DNA of 64,000 nucleotides from Anagrus nilaparvatae (Eukaryota; Arthropoda; Insecta; Hymenoptera; Mymaridae), in contig JAKSXM010000040.1 of assembly GCA_022575985.1 (NCBI GenBank), forward strand, positions 15,394,001 through 15,458,000, in the 5' to 3' direction. The notes under the pieces are model-generated. The model was not told the origin of the DNA. It was given only the letters and a program-made list of their open reading frames with translations, and ran no database searches. The first letter of the stretch is position 1. Every line of letters starts with the position of its first letter. Shown piece after piece: positions 12,144 to 24,000 of the stretch. The translations under genes and the position numbers were made by a program.

Positions 12144-13199
12144 TAAAAAAAAATTTGTTTTGTATTAATTATAGTGGTATTTCAATAGCAAGGCTTTGTA
12201 ATTTCTGATATTTTTAACGTAGCCATGAATAAGAAATATTTAATTGGGATTTGTAAATTTTGCATTCCCTCATTAACAAAAGAAGGTTTTTTACCATTTT
12301 TAATTTGCCCATCAGTAAGGGCTCTGAATTTTGAATCAGATTTTATTTGTTTCTCTTTTAGCAAATCATCAGCTGACAATGGGTTAATTTATTAAGTTGA
12401 ATAAAAATATTTTTAAGGATACTGCACTTGTTGCATATTATTAATATTGTAAATTATTAAGCTTTAAGTATATATTTTGCTATGTAATTTATAATAATGT
12501 GTTATATATATTTGTAAATTATTCTGGCATGTCATAAAGTAGTTTGTATATAGTTAATTTTTTCTCTTATCAAAAATTATTTTCTAATGATAGATGTAAA
12601 TTATCTTCTTACTAATCATTTTCTTAATTCAATAGTTTTTCAAATAATATAATTTTTGTATAATAATCAAACTAAGATTACAGGCGGTCAAGTATTTTCT
12701 TTTTCATATTTTCAAATTCAAAGTTTGATTAAAAAATGATCTTTTTTTCTACAAAAAGGTTTTGTCAATTGCTCTTTTAAAATAAAAAAACAGATATTGA
12801 TTAATACGCAGTAATGGAATTATCTATTATCCATTTATGAAATCAAAGACAAATTGTGTTTGTAGCAAGTTTTGTGAATAAAGTTAGATCAGATATTTAA
12901 CTTTACATGAAACTAATGAGATTAGTAAAACCTCTTGGTTCCTAATTATTATTTTGGTCTCACAGATGGAGTATTAAATAAGCTGCATCACTTGGAGCTT
13001 TTCCAGATATAATATACTCGATCTTTTGATTTAGTTATGAATCATGAGTCGAAGTGATTTTACAATTAATGAGTTGTGGGATAAAGACCTAGATTCAAAA
13101 GTTTTAAGAATCAAAAATAGATTAATAATTAATTCTTAATTATTCACTAAAGAGTTAAGAGTGTCTGCTTCTATATAATTCTTTTTTATTACTTAGAAA
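12144..13199. other. AT-rich stretch with no supported gene
   Basis: One short minus-strand open stretch at 12182-12379 (ADDLLKEKQIKSDSKFRALT) is the only protein-like piece. It has no recognisable family and no clear splice sites. The rest is low-complexity sequence. Confidence 0.4.
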
Positions 13200-13377
13200 T
13201 AATGTTTTTCTGCAAGACTCAGCTGTTCCTGATGCCAAAATTTTTACTACTTCTCGCATGTCGCAATTCTTCCCTGTAGAAGAGATTTCAAATGCAGATG
13301 CTGCACGTGCAGGTGCATCACTGCAAGAATTATTGCCTATTTGTGTATGTGAAATGCATTCAACAGAATCAGGATAA
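13200..13377 (+). other. Exon-like open stretch, unidentified
   Basis: A GC-richer open frame encodes SAVPDAKIFTTSRMSQFFPV followed by EEISNADAARAGASLQELLP, and ends at TGA-ATAAAC. It looks like a real former or current exon, but I do not recognise it. It lies inside the 7.7-14.3 kb inverted-repeat-bounded region with the other gene fragments. Confidence 0.3.
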
Positions 13378-13645
13378 ACATTAATTATTTTTCATGTTTG
13401 CTTTCATTTGTACTAAAATAAATAATTTTTAAGCTAAAAGTTTAACCTAAAAAAATTTTAATAACATTAAATTAATGATTATTTTCTTTTATTTAGCGAA
13501 ATATATTTACAAATATTTGTTTGTCATCTTCTTTCTTATTTTTCTTTATATTAAATATAAAAATATTACTTGAGTTGTAAATTGGTAAAGTTTTGGAGTA
13601 AACCATATTATACACATGTAGCAGAAGTTAATATAAACTACGCAA

Positions 13646-13955
13646 GAGCTATTTGTCCAGAAAATTTTTGTGTAAAATTTACTCATACATAAACAAAAGT
13701 GAAAAATATTTTTAACCTCAATATTTTCGAGGAGTAAAGTTATGCTTGCATTTCTGCACTTTGCACTATTTTTTGAAAAAATAATCAATTCTTAAATTTT
13801 CTAATCTTTAAAAATTGTTAATTTATGAAATTCTAAATTAAATTTTAGTTTTATTCAATAAAAACCTTTGAATAAAATTTTGATCTTTTTTTGGTTATTT
13901 GACCAGAAAATCTATTTAACCAGAAACAATCGAAAATTTTCTGGACAAATAGACC
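13646..13955. mobile_element. Small inverted-repeat element (MITE-like), ~310 bp
   Basis: CTATTTGTCCAGAAAATTTT at 13646 is matched by its reverse complement, AAAATTTTCTGGACAAATAG, ending near 13955. The interior is AT-rich and has no coding capacity. This is the shape of a non-autonomous DNA transposon. Confidence 0.6.
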
Positions 13956-14186
13956 TGGCCTATAAACTATTGTACTTTTGAATTTTTGTATATAAATCTT
14001 AATTATCAATATTTTTACAATAAATTTTTAGTATCTATCTTTTAAATTTCATTTAATGTTATCTATTAATTGATCAAACCAATGTTTTTACAAAAAAATT
14101 TCATTTATATTATTTTTTTGAAATTTCCCGCATACAAATTTACTTTACTAATTCATAAGCAGTGCATGTTATTTTAATTTTCATAA

Positions 14187-14285
14187 TTTAGAAAAGGATG
14201 AGTTATGATAAGGCCATTTAAAAAGACATAAGGCAATAAGAGGAAGGGAGATAAATTTTAAATTTATTGGTACACCAACACAAAG
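14187..14285 (-). repeat. Right arm of ~100-bp inverted repeat, paired with 7747-7846
   Basis: Reverse complement of the left arm at 7747-7846, with a few substitutions (ATGTCTTTTTAAATGGCC against ATGTGTTTTTAAACGGCC). Inner and outer ends of similarity coincide with those of the partner. Confidence 0.65.
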
Positions 14286-14942
14286 ATATTTAAATTGTTG
14301 AAATTTTACTTTTTCATACATAAATTTTATAAAATTTTGATCTAATATTTACTATCTTTTTATGTTTTTAATTTTTCTTATTTGAATAAATAAATATTGC
14401 TGATTTGTGCTAAAATAGTGCTTCTCGTGACGTCATTTTGAAAGAGACCCTAGATAAGTCAGAGACGGACAGTTAGGGGAACTATCTTGCGTGAGCGTTG
14501 AGAACAATTTTTTCACCAGCGCTCTCAGCACTCATGCTGAGTGAGAGCAAAAAAAACATTTTTCTATATTGTCGTTATAAAATGCTACATTAAGTTTAAA
14601 TTTCCTCTCGAATTTATATTATAATCATGCGGTTTGATAAATAACATCAGAAGTTAAATAAAATTGATTTTTTTATTTATTATATGAAATTTAATTATAT
14701 AAAACAAGGTAATTTTTTTGTAGCTATTTATAATGCTTTGATGCATAATAATTGACATAAATTATTATTGGCACATTGTTGTATCAGTTTTTATTAAATG
14801 TTTTTAAAAATTTTTACAAGTAAACGTAACCTAATATTTTGAGTAAACGTATTTTTTATTAATTTTTTATTTAAGTATTTGTTAATGAAATTTAAATCTA
14901 AAATATAATAAGTAATTTATATCAATTATTTCAATTATTTAG

Positions 14943-17153
14943 ATGAGTGAAGAAGGTTCGGAAATTATAGTCAATCTCAATGGGAAGAAAATTTCTTTAG
15001 TTGTCAATGGTTCACCTTCAGATCCATTAAATTATTTTATAGATTTAATGACTTTGAAACATAATTTCCCGAAAGCAGATAATTTAAGCTATACCACAGA
15101 AGATGGTAATATTCATATTTTTCCATTAAAAGGCGATAAGGCTTTATTATTGAAACCAGCTGTAAAAGTATATGATTTATTTTATGCAGAAGGTAAATAA
15201 TTAGATAAAATCATAGATATCAATATTAAAATATTCCACAATAACATTTAACATAACAATAATTAAATAATAATCAAATCAAGTGAAATTTAAATAAAAT
15301 ATTAATGTATATATTTAATTATTCTGACGTAGATGGAAATATTTCTGAAGAAGCTGCAGTTAAACATCCAAGAAATGGATGGAAATTTGGAGATTCAATA
15401 AAAAGCAAAGGACAGGTAAATTTGGAAGCTGGAATTGTTAAAAAGGTAAGAAACTTCTGTCCGCAAAACGTTTTTTTAATATTTGAATTTTTTTATTTAT
15501 TTTCTATATTTTAACAGGCTGCTAAATGCATCAAAAAATAAACAGCAAGTAAATACCTGAAAGAGCAAAAAAGGGTCGTTTACATAACATGGCTTCATAG
15601 GGATCATTATAAAGATCCTTTTATACATTTAGGGAACAAAATTGCTCCTCGCAAAATGATAAATATGGATGGAAGAATAAAGTATTATGCAGTTGCCTCG
15701 GTTCTTAAGGAAATAAAGGAAGCATATGTAAAGCCAATTAATAAAAGGTATTTTGATGAATCCTTAACCGAATTGGGTGATGGAGATAAAAAGTTAATTG
15801 AGATTGATGAATTTAAAACTAATGATGGAGAACTGATAGATTTTTGGAAATTTTCAAAAACTCTCAGAGATTCTGGAAATCGTCTGAATCTTTCTTTATT
15901 AACTACAAGATTTCAGGTTGAAGCTACAAATGATTTATCTAACGATAATGTTAATCATAGTTCAAGTAAATATAGTCGTCATTCAATACTTAATGTACAA
16001 AGAAAAAAAAATGAAAATGACGATTCTTTGGAGGATCAAACTAAAAAAAAGTATAAGGATGATGAAAAGTCAATAAGTTTAAGTAGTACAAGTAAAAATG
16101 ATAACATTAATTCAATCTCAACATTGGTTTCTGGGTCATCTAGGAAAAGAATGTCCACTACGAAAAACAACGGAAGTAAATATCTTCGTACAAACAGTTT
16201 ATCAAAAAGTGATATCGATAATTGTAATATATTCAAGCTGCCTGCTGCAAGTAATATTTGTTCCAATAATCAAACAGAATACATTAATCCAAATTTGAAA
16301 AAAATAGTTTTAAAGATTCCAATATACTCTGTAAAGGACATAAATGTTATTAAGAAACTAGGCCAAGGAGCTCAAGGGGAAGTTCTTTTATGCAAAGTGT
16401 TGGGTGCTTCTTATGCAGTGAAAAAAATGAAAGTAGATGAATATGAATCACTTATACTGAAGGAAATTTTAATTTTACAAGAAGTTAATCATCCAAATTT
16501 GATTAATATTATGGGAATAGCCACGAGTTTAGATAATTATTATTTATTGACAAATTATTTTGATAGTTTCTCTCTGGAGTACTTGCTGTTTACAGAAGAA
16601 CGAAAGTTGACTGAAAATACAAAAAATTATATTGTTGAGCAGATTTTAGCAGGTTTAAACTATTTGCATTCTGATATGGGTAAAAAGCCACAGATAGTAC
16701 ACAGGGATCTTAAGCCTGGTAATATTTTAGTCGATAAAAAATATTATACTAAAATTTGTGATCTGGGTTTGAGTAAATATGATAATATAGCCCAATCACT
16801 CAAGTCAAATTCAGTTAATATTAGAGGCACTACAACGTACATGGCACCTGAACAGTTAATTACATATGGTATTCAGATCCGATATTTGGGCAGCAGCTAC
16901 TACTTTTGTTGAAGTATATAGCGGTCAACATGCATGGGCCATTGATACTAAAATTAAGAAGACCATATCTGAGCAAGTTGTTCAACAAATAAAGACCCAC
17001 AAAATTCCAAAGCCAATTGTGCATGTACCTCTTTTCGCAAGAGAGGCTATAGCATCGTGTTTTGATTTAGATTCAACAAATAGGCCAAGTGCAAAATCTC
17101 TTTTAGATCTATACACAGAAAAAAGTAGTGAAATTTTTATTGAAATTTGTTAG
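14943..17153 (+). pseudogene. TKL-like protein kinase with unrecognised N-terminal domain, two disruptions
   Basis: Exons: 14943-15193, about 15334-15447, 15518 onward. The N-terminal ~110 residues (VNLNGKKISLVVNGSPSD.. and HPRNGWKFGDSIKSKG) match nothing I know. The block TASKYLKEQKRVVYITWLH (15542-15598) comes next, then a Ser/Lys/Asn-rich linker (about 15900-16300). The kinase domain follows: P-loop GQGAQGEV (~16362), YAVKKM with the ATP lysine, ESLILKE helix-C Glu, HRDLKPGN catalytic loop (~16702), CDLGLSKY in place of DFG, GTTTYMAPEQ, then SDIWAAATTFVEVYSG. All catalytic residues are present. Damage: an in-frame TAA at 15539-15541 and a +1 frame change at about 16866, just after the APE motif. 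Either a recent pseudogene or an intact gene with two sequence errors. Confidence 0.7.
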
Positions 17154-17787
17154 TTTTTATTAACATTTTAGGCAAAAATAATTATTTGTATTGTAAAAGA
17201 ATATCCTATTATATATTTAATTATATATAGTTTTTTTATAAAGTAAACTGGAAATAATGTTTCTAGCATTATTTTCTAATTAACTTTACACTTATCATTT
17301 TTTAGTTTTGAATATTTTTAGTGTGATTTATCTTTTTTTTTTTTGTTTAAAAAATGATATCAAAATTAAGATATCTAAATTAATATCGTACTTTATTATA
17401 ATTTTGTATATTTAAGCAATAAAAAATTGCTCATTAAAAAAGTATAAACAAGTTTTATAATTTTCCTAAACATAAATTAATCCTAGAAAAGCTAATTAAG
17501 CTTTAAATATAAATATATCTTATTATTTCAAAATATTATTTATTTTTTATTACCATTAATTTTTTTGTATGCTAGTTTATATTCATGTAGCATTTAACCA
17601 GCATAAAAAAAATTCAATTTATGTACATTGACTCGTTTAGGAGTTCTTAATTGAACATTGTTTTTCCAGGAAGAATCCATTCTGAATACATTTGTGAAAT
17701 GCTCAAAAATCACATAATACTTGTTTTATACTTGTGTTAAAAAGGGAAACAGTCAATAAATAAATAAAAATAGAAATTTAAATTTAA

Positions 17788-17925
17788 CTTCTGAGCAATG
17801 ATGAGAATTAAGGCAAGTGAGATGAACAATTGTATAAATGGGTTGGCATCACTTGCTCCCATAAGAAAAGTATTGTAAACAATGTTACCAACCAATTACC
17901 AGATTGCCTTAATTCTCATCATTGC
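17788..17925. repeat. Short inverted repeat, arms ~22 bp
   Basis: GCAATGATGAGAATTAAGGC near 17796 is mirrored by GCCTTAATTCTCATCATTGC at about 17904-17925. The ~85-bp interior contains ATCACTTGCTCCCATAAG. The right arm runs directly into the tRNA-like box at 17924-17950. Likely a tiny fold-back or MITE remnant. Confidence 0.6.
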
Positions 17926-17944
17926 TTCTGAGTCGCACGCTCCC

Positions 17945-19376
17945 ACTCATGACAACCCACTGGGGCTCGATTTTCGAAATCGAGGGAGCGAGGGAGTAGA
18001 GGAATTCCCCACTCTTTTCCCCGGTTTTTAAAAAACTCAATTTTTGAAAGCGAAAGAAGAACTCTCCGGAGAACATATTCCCCAAAATGTACTCCCCACA
18101 TACTATAGCAAGGGAATCAGGGAACTCCCTCGTTTTAAGCATACGTTTATTATAATAATAGACTACCGCGCTTAAAAGACATTAATTTTTTATAATTTTT
18201 ATGCAAATATATTCATATTATAGTTAAATTTAATGTATTAAATAATATAATATATTCTAATTCATATTGTGATTTTGTGTATATGGAAAATTAAATTAAA
18301 TTTTTTTAAAAATAAAAAAAATAATTCAATTCTTAGATAAATTAATTAATGAATTAATATAAAATAATAAATTTATAAAAAAATATGCCTAAATCTGGAA
18401 GTCAATTTGCTGGAATTTCTTGAAAATTACAGAAAATGCTTATACTTTCAACAATTCAAGCAAAATTCAAGCGCAGCAAATATGCGTGTAGTGCTATAGT
18501 AATAAAAATATCTATTCGGAATAATTTTAATAATTTAATATCATATTACACATAATAAAAGAAGCAATAAACTTTTTTTTAGCACAAAATATTATAATAA
18601 TGCAAAAAAAAAAAATATTTAAAAAACAAAAAAATTGTAATTTGTTTTTAAATTTTATTTATACTCAAAATAACTATTATTTTTATATAAAAGACAATGT
18701 ATGCATGTCATTAAAAAAAAAATGTGTATCTCAGCATGAGGAGATAAATTTAGGTGTGCATTAAATTCAAAAATTTTCTATTATTAATATTGAAAAGAAT
18801 AATTTATAATAATAAATTAATCGACGCACATAATTACTTTTTGTAGAATATGTAGTACACATTTTTCGAATATAATAGACTAATGGTAAACAGTTTTCAA
18901 ATTTTTGAAATTTTCTCAACTTTAAGGTTTTATTTTATTTTCTAGTTATATTTATTAATTAAAAAATTTTTTATCTATTTATAAAAAAAAAATTTTTTAA
19001 TTTTTGTCTATTTTTATTTAAATCTATATGTTTACTTTACTTTTTACTAAATTATCAAAATATTATTTATATACTTATATTTATTTCCATATATGCAACA
19101 TATAATACATAAAATTTTAAAAATATAAATACTTTTGAATTATGAAGAATGACGCGCTTTGATGATCTACGATTTTATTGGTTAAGAGTACACATATGTT
19201 GCGGCAACATTGCGCGAGTGTTCTCTCCTAGTAGAAACGGGGAAAAGGGAAAAAATATCACTCCCTGTTTTTGAAAAATACGTCTTTTTATTTTTTGGGG
19301 AGCAATTTTTAAGAGGGGAGTTCCCTTATTCCCTCATTCCCTCGATTTCGAAAATCGAGGCCCTGGTGGAGGCGCC
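17945..19376. mobile_element. Inverted-repeat element, ~1.4 kb, arms built on CTCGATTTTCGAAATCGAGG
   Basis: CTCGATTTTCGAAATCGAGG, then GAGCGAGGGA and CCCC-rich sequence at 17959-18010, are matched as reverse complement at about 19310-19362. The GGGAGT and CCCC-rich blocks continue the similarity inward (18060-18130 against 19210-19330). The core is AT-rich with no ORF of note. Probably a non-autonomous DNA element or two inverted copies of one repeat. Short open frames here are accidental. Confidence 0.5.
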
Positions 19377-19615
19377 ATTAAAATCTACTCGACTACCGTG
19401 GTTTCAGTAAAATATTACATATTTTTTGCAAAATTATTCTTTCTTGATAACAAAAATGATGGAATACATTATTATATATGTTATATGCCATCATTGCTAT
19501 TATAAATAGAATGATATGAAAACAGTATTATAAAAACCATATTCTTGCAAAAATTATGCAATATTTTACTGAAACCACGGTAGTCAAGCTCGAGTCGGCC
19601 GATTTAAATGGCGTC
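19368..19615. mobile_element. Fold-back MITE, ~245 bp, arms ~40-60 bp
   Basis: CTACCGTGGTTTCAGTAAAA (about 19392) and its reverse complement TTTTACTGAAACCACGGTAG (about 19566) form the inner stems. Outer similarity extends to GGCGCCATT against AATGGCGTC. The element abuts the promoter side of the RAD51-like gene. Confidence 0.65.
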
Positions 19616-19757
19616 ACCATCGGTGGGTTTTACAGGTTCCCGGTAAAAAGAAAAAAATTGTAACGAGTTTCTACCTTCAATAACTATTGGGTGATTGATT
19701 GCGAAATTAGTTTCGTGGCATAATTTTTGTTTTTTATTTCTTTTTTGTTATATTAAA

Positions 19758-20918
19758 ATGGATTCCATGCTTGGAGAGTCTATTAATTTTTCTGTTCCGG
19801 AAGTTTCAGATGAAGAATCATTGATTATCAGTCTTGATCAATTAAAGGTATTGAAATTTTTTTATATTTATTAAAGAAACGAAATTTTAAATTTCTTGTA
19901 AATGTTAATTTCGAATATCTGTAAAAATAGAGTTAAATCTTTGGCAAAATAAATCAATCTCTTTAATTTTTTTTATAGACTCTATCTAATGTGACGCAAG
20001 GTGATGTTGATAGATTGAAAGGAGCTGGGATTCATACCATGGACCAACTTTCACGTTTTCCGAAAAAAGAATTGTTAAAAATTAAAGGGTTCAGTGAAAA
20101 TAAAATTGATTTAATGCAAGATGAGGCTATTAGAAGTTGTGGGATTGATAAATTCATCACTGGTAGGCAAGTATTAGATCAACGTGAGAATATTGTATAT
20201 ATCAGTACCGGATCCGTAGAACTGGATAAGATACTTGGTGGAGGAGTAGAAACTGGTTTAATTACGGAAATTTGTGGTGAATCTAAAAGTGGCAAAACCC
20301 AGTTATGCCTCTCGTTAGCCTTTAGAAGCCAACTACCCGTAGATATAGGTGGTGCACAAGGCAAAGTTATATTTATAGCTTCAGAAAATAGTTTCAAACC
20401 TGATCGTATAGTTAATAACACCGACCGTTTTAGCCTAGAACCTGATGACGTGGACATAATTTTGAATCAAGTATCTTATGCAAGGTGTTATTCTTCGGAT
20501 CACCTGTTGAGATTATTAAGGGATGCAGCAGCATTAATGTATGAGAGTAGATATGCTCTTTTAATTGTTGATAGCGTCATGCATCATTTAAGAACCGAAT
20601 ACCAAGGTAGAGGCGAACTTCAAGATCGTCAAATTTTAATTGGCCAAAATTTTAAAATGTTTGCAAAGATTGGCAGATGCATATCAAATTGCTGTGGTTA
20701 TAACTAATCAGGTCGTCGCACGGGTTGACGGATTTTCGTTTGGTGATCCAAATATTCCCATTGGTGGGAACATTCTTGCCCATGCTGTTACGACTAGGTT
20801 GTGGCTCAAATCCAGAGGGAAATACAGAATGGCCAAAGTGATGAATTCACCATCGTTAGCAGAAAATTCTGCTAACTTTATGATAACGCCTCAAGGTATT
20901 GAGGACGTGAAAGATTAA
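19758..20918 (+). CDS. RAD51-like recombinase, one frameshift
   Basis: RecA-fold strand-exchange ATPase of homologous recombination. Exon 1 is 19758-19847 (30 codons, phase 0); exon 2 is 19979-20918. Seen: helix-hairpin-helix N-domain (PKKELLKIKGFSENK), TGSVELDKILGGGVETG, Walker A GESKSGKTQ near residue 129, ESRYALLIVDSV as Walker B, GRGELQDRQ, VVITNQVVARVDG and PIGGNILAHAVTTRLWL. Length (~340 aa) and order match RAD51 better than DMC1. Odd: a +1 frame change lies at about 20625-20645 (AAATTTTAATTGG), inside a normally uninterrupted helix. The DTEGTFRPER segment of the family is changed to ASENSFKPDR, and loop 2 is shortened. It may be a fast-evolving paralogue, a pseudogene, or the true gene with one sequence error. 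Confidence 0.75.
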
Positions 20919-21401
20919 ATAATAGTTTTATGTTTATATTTTGTTTTTATTTAATATTATTTAATAATTATGTTTTGATAAATATTTTTAATTACAGAAT
21001 TTATCTATGATAAATTAATTTTTGGTTGGCATGATAGATGTTAATTTACAATTATTGATAATTTTTCAGAATTCTTATACATGCTATTTGATCATTCTTT
21101 TTATTCAATTATAATTTATATTAATTATATTTTGTAAAATATATATTTTTTTATAATGAAATTAAATGTTGATAAATATTAATTTTTATTTATTTTTAGG
21201 TGATAATTGATGCAAAATTAATTTGACTCATTTTTCTTTTGAATTTAATTTTCTGCTAAATAAATATTCAATTATTATTAACATAAGTTTTTATTGTTCA
21301 TTTTTATTTAAATAACATCTTTGTAAGTAATACAAAATTATTATTAAATTTTAGGTTTAATGCTAAGTGAATTTATATGTTTTATAGCATCCTCAACGTC
21401 T

Positions 21402-23456
21402 CTACGATTCTATTTTTATAGCGTCCGTTTTGCTATTTTCTTTAAAGCTCTCAGGAGCATCTTTGAAATTTATACTAATTCGATCTTTAATTTCCATCAC
21501 ATTGTCATTGGTGAATATGGGAATGTTTTTTAAATCTTCGTCCTCATCATAGTAAACTATCGTTGCGTCCTTTAATTTATGCTCCAGTTCTAAGGTTGCA
21601 TTACCTTTTATTTCGAAATATGTACAACGAATATCTGATGAGTCACTACATTGAGAATCGTTGTCTTCTGTCTCATCCTTTGACGGTGGTAATGGATTAA
21701 TTTCCTCACATTCCATTTCCATATTGTTAAAAGAAATATCGCTATCTTTTGGTTTTCTGGAATTTGTTATTTCATTTGATGATATATTTTCAATTGGTCC
21801 TGATTCTTCAATTTTCTTTTGAGCATCCATTTTGTAAATTTCTTTTTCATTTATTTCCATTATAAATTCATCAAATTCATCTGGTTCTACGGATGAAGAT
21901 GGCGTATTCAATATCTCATCCAATAAATTATGAGATTTATTTAGACCTTTGTTTGAATAATATAATTTAGTTTGGTTTGCCGAAGTAAATAGACTTTCAC
22001 AATTCTTTAAATCATTCTCTATTCCCTCTTTATCTTCTATCTAAACATGGTTATAACAATTTAGTAAAAAATCGGGAGACTGTAGCATTAAAAAAATTTA
22101 CCTTCTTAATTTCTAATTTTTCCTTTTCATTGGGTTTCTTTTGTCTAAAATAATTTTACAATCATAAATGGTAAATTTATATCTTTAGAAATTAAGTAAA
22201 TTATTATTACCCTTCATTTGAACTTGAAATTTCCATGGATTGCTCATTAGATGCTGCAAATTAACTTTGTATTAATTATGTTTGAACTAAGTTTCTTAAA
22301 TTTTACGTACCCAGTTCCCTTATGTCTTGAATACTGTTGCTACTCAACTCAGCAGCATTGGTTCTAAGCGTATGATTACTCAATGGTGTGCTAAAAATAT
22401 AACGAAATTAACGAATTTATATCTAATTTAAATTAGTCATTGTATACCTCGTTTGAATAGGCATGTCTTCAAAATCAAAGTCCTCCGAAATAAGATGATT
22501 ATAATCTTCTGCCATTTCCCATGGCAACCTTTTTGCTCGTCTTAGAATTATGAGATATGGCATATTTTCCATCAAGTCCAACCATTCATTAGTGCTTTCC
22601 CTTATTCCCATACGGTATGTGTAAATGTTTCCATTGTAGCCTATAATTTTTGTATAAAATTGTCCCAATTTATCTTGCAGAATTATTCCGTGTATGTAGT
22701 ATTCTCTTTCATTGATATTATATAACTCGTTTCGTTTGAGTAATAATTTTTTATTATTTAATTGATTATTATCCTTATCGTTGGTATTTGCTTTAATCTT
22801 AATGCATACAAATTCTGCTTTATTCATTACAGTTGTTATGTTGGCATTATGGCGATGTTCTGTACAACCTTCGCACTTATAATCTACATTATTTCTGAAA
22901 CAATTTTGATCGATCAATTCTTGTAGTTTAATCTGTTCTGATTTGATTATGTATGTATAAAGTCTGAAAAAGATAACAAAATATCAATTTTTCTAATATA
23001 GTTTCAAATTATTTAAACTTAAACATAATTTGATTAACGATATTTGAATCTTACTTACATTTTTTCTAGACTAATTTCCGGTCTAAATTTCGTATTTGTA
23101 ACGCATTTTTTGCATTCAACCTTTTTTATTTCTGTTAAAGTAAAGAATTTGTGAAGGCAATTTTTTTCAATTATTTTTATAAGGAAATGACTTGGATCTT
23201 TTTTCGCAGTTTCCATTTCTTCTTTCGAATACATTCTCAACAAGAACGTTTGCGTACCCAATTCGTTCTTAGAATCATTGCTTTCTTTTGGTAAATTTTT
23301 TTTATTGTAATCTTGGTGTCCCCTAACCAAACTATAATGCAATTTTTCGGTGTACTTACTAGTAATATGATCAGTTAATCCTCCGGTATTGTATATGAAT
23401 TCTAACACCGAAAATGCATAACTTTCTTTTTGATCAATCTTATGATTTTTAATCAT
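21402..23456 (-). CDS. USP-like domain protein lacking visible catalytic residues, acidic C-terminal tail
   Basis: Six exons joined in phase by hand: 23456-23059, 22963-22448, 22390-22311, 22253-22211, 22144-22102, 22040-21402, giving 572 codons to TAA. The first ~300 residues look like the core of a ubiquitin-specific protease: FLIKIIEKNCLHKFF, KKVECKKC and YKCEGC (the paired Cys-x-x-Cys of the USP fingers), MNKAEFVCIKIKA, then EYYIHGIILQ..WLDLMENMPYLIILRR. The N-terminal Cys box (N-x-G-x-x-C) is not present. Where GHY with the catalytic His is expected there is GQFY. The tail from about residue 320 is Asp/Glu/Ser-rich with no domain. The architecture parallels the protease half of the Helentron ORF at 42.6-43.6 kb. 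If USP-derived it is a pseudoenzyme; the absence of breaks suggests selection. Family assignment is inferred from spacing, not from a search. Confidence 0.6.
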
Positions 23457-23469
23457 TTTATTTTTTTTT

Positions 23470-24000
23470 GACTTAACTTTTCAATTTTAAAATATTTTTC
23501 ACTAATTGTTTTTGTTTAATACATAAGTGCGGGTTATTATTTTGTTTGAATTGCGCATACATGAAAAATCATCTTTATACTCTATCTTATTTGTCTAAAT
23601 GTCATCTTATTAGTTATCTTATATATCTTAAATCTATAATCATTATAATTTTCGCGGGAGAAAAAACAAAATAATTTTTTGATCATATATTCCGATATCA
23701 AATCATTTGTATATATAATTAACTTCTGGCTAATGAATTTTTTTATTAAAATCAAAAATATAAATTGTTGTTTAATTTACACCTCATAAAAAATATTTTT
23801 CGCCTACTGTTTCTGTTTAATACGCAAGTGTGAGTTACGATTTTGTTTTATTTGCGCATATATTATACATACATTATCTTTATAATTTATCTTATTTATC
23901 TTAATGTCATCTTTTTTTGTTATCTTATATATCTTAAATCTATAATTATCTTTATTTTGAGAAAAGGGAGAAAATTTTTTAAATTATAACTTTTGATAAT
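23470..24000. promoter_or_regulatory. Duplicated upstream region rich in ATCTTATC-type (GATA) motifs
   Basis: Two diverged tandem copies (about 23490-23665 and 23800-23985) share TTGTTTAATAC.CAAGTG, TTTGCGCATA and a run ending TTATCTTATATATCTTAAAT. They lie directly 5' of the minus-strand gene starting at 23456. A third similar patch (26960-27175) lies 5' of RPA2. The TTATC/GATAA density and shared TTGCGCAT suggest a common cis-element. This is an inference from position and repetition only. Confidence 0.35.

Noticed and set aside
16036..16298. Open frames on both strands inside the kinase linker
   Set aside because: Low-complexity shadows of the Ser/Asn-rich kinase linker; no splice or family support.
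17909..18142. Two overlapping minus-strand open frames
   Set aside because: They lie wholly in inverted-repeat element sequence shared with 19210-19410.
19758..20918. DMC1 assignment
   Set aside because: The YALLIVDS, VVITNQVVARVDG and PKKELLKIKG segments fit RAD51 better, though divergence leaves some doubt.
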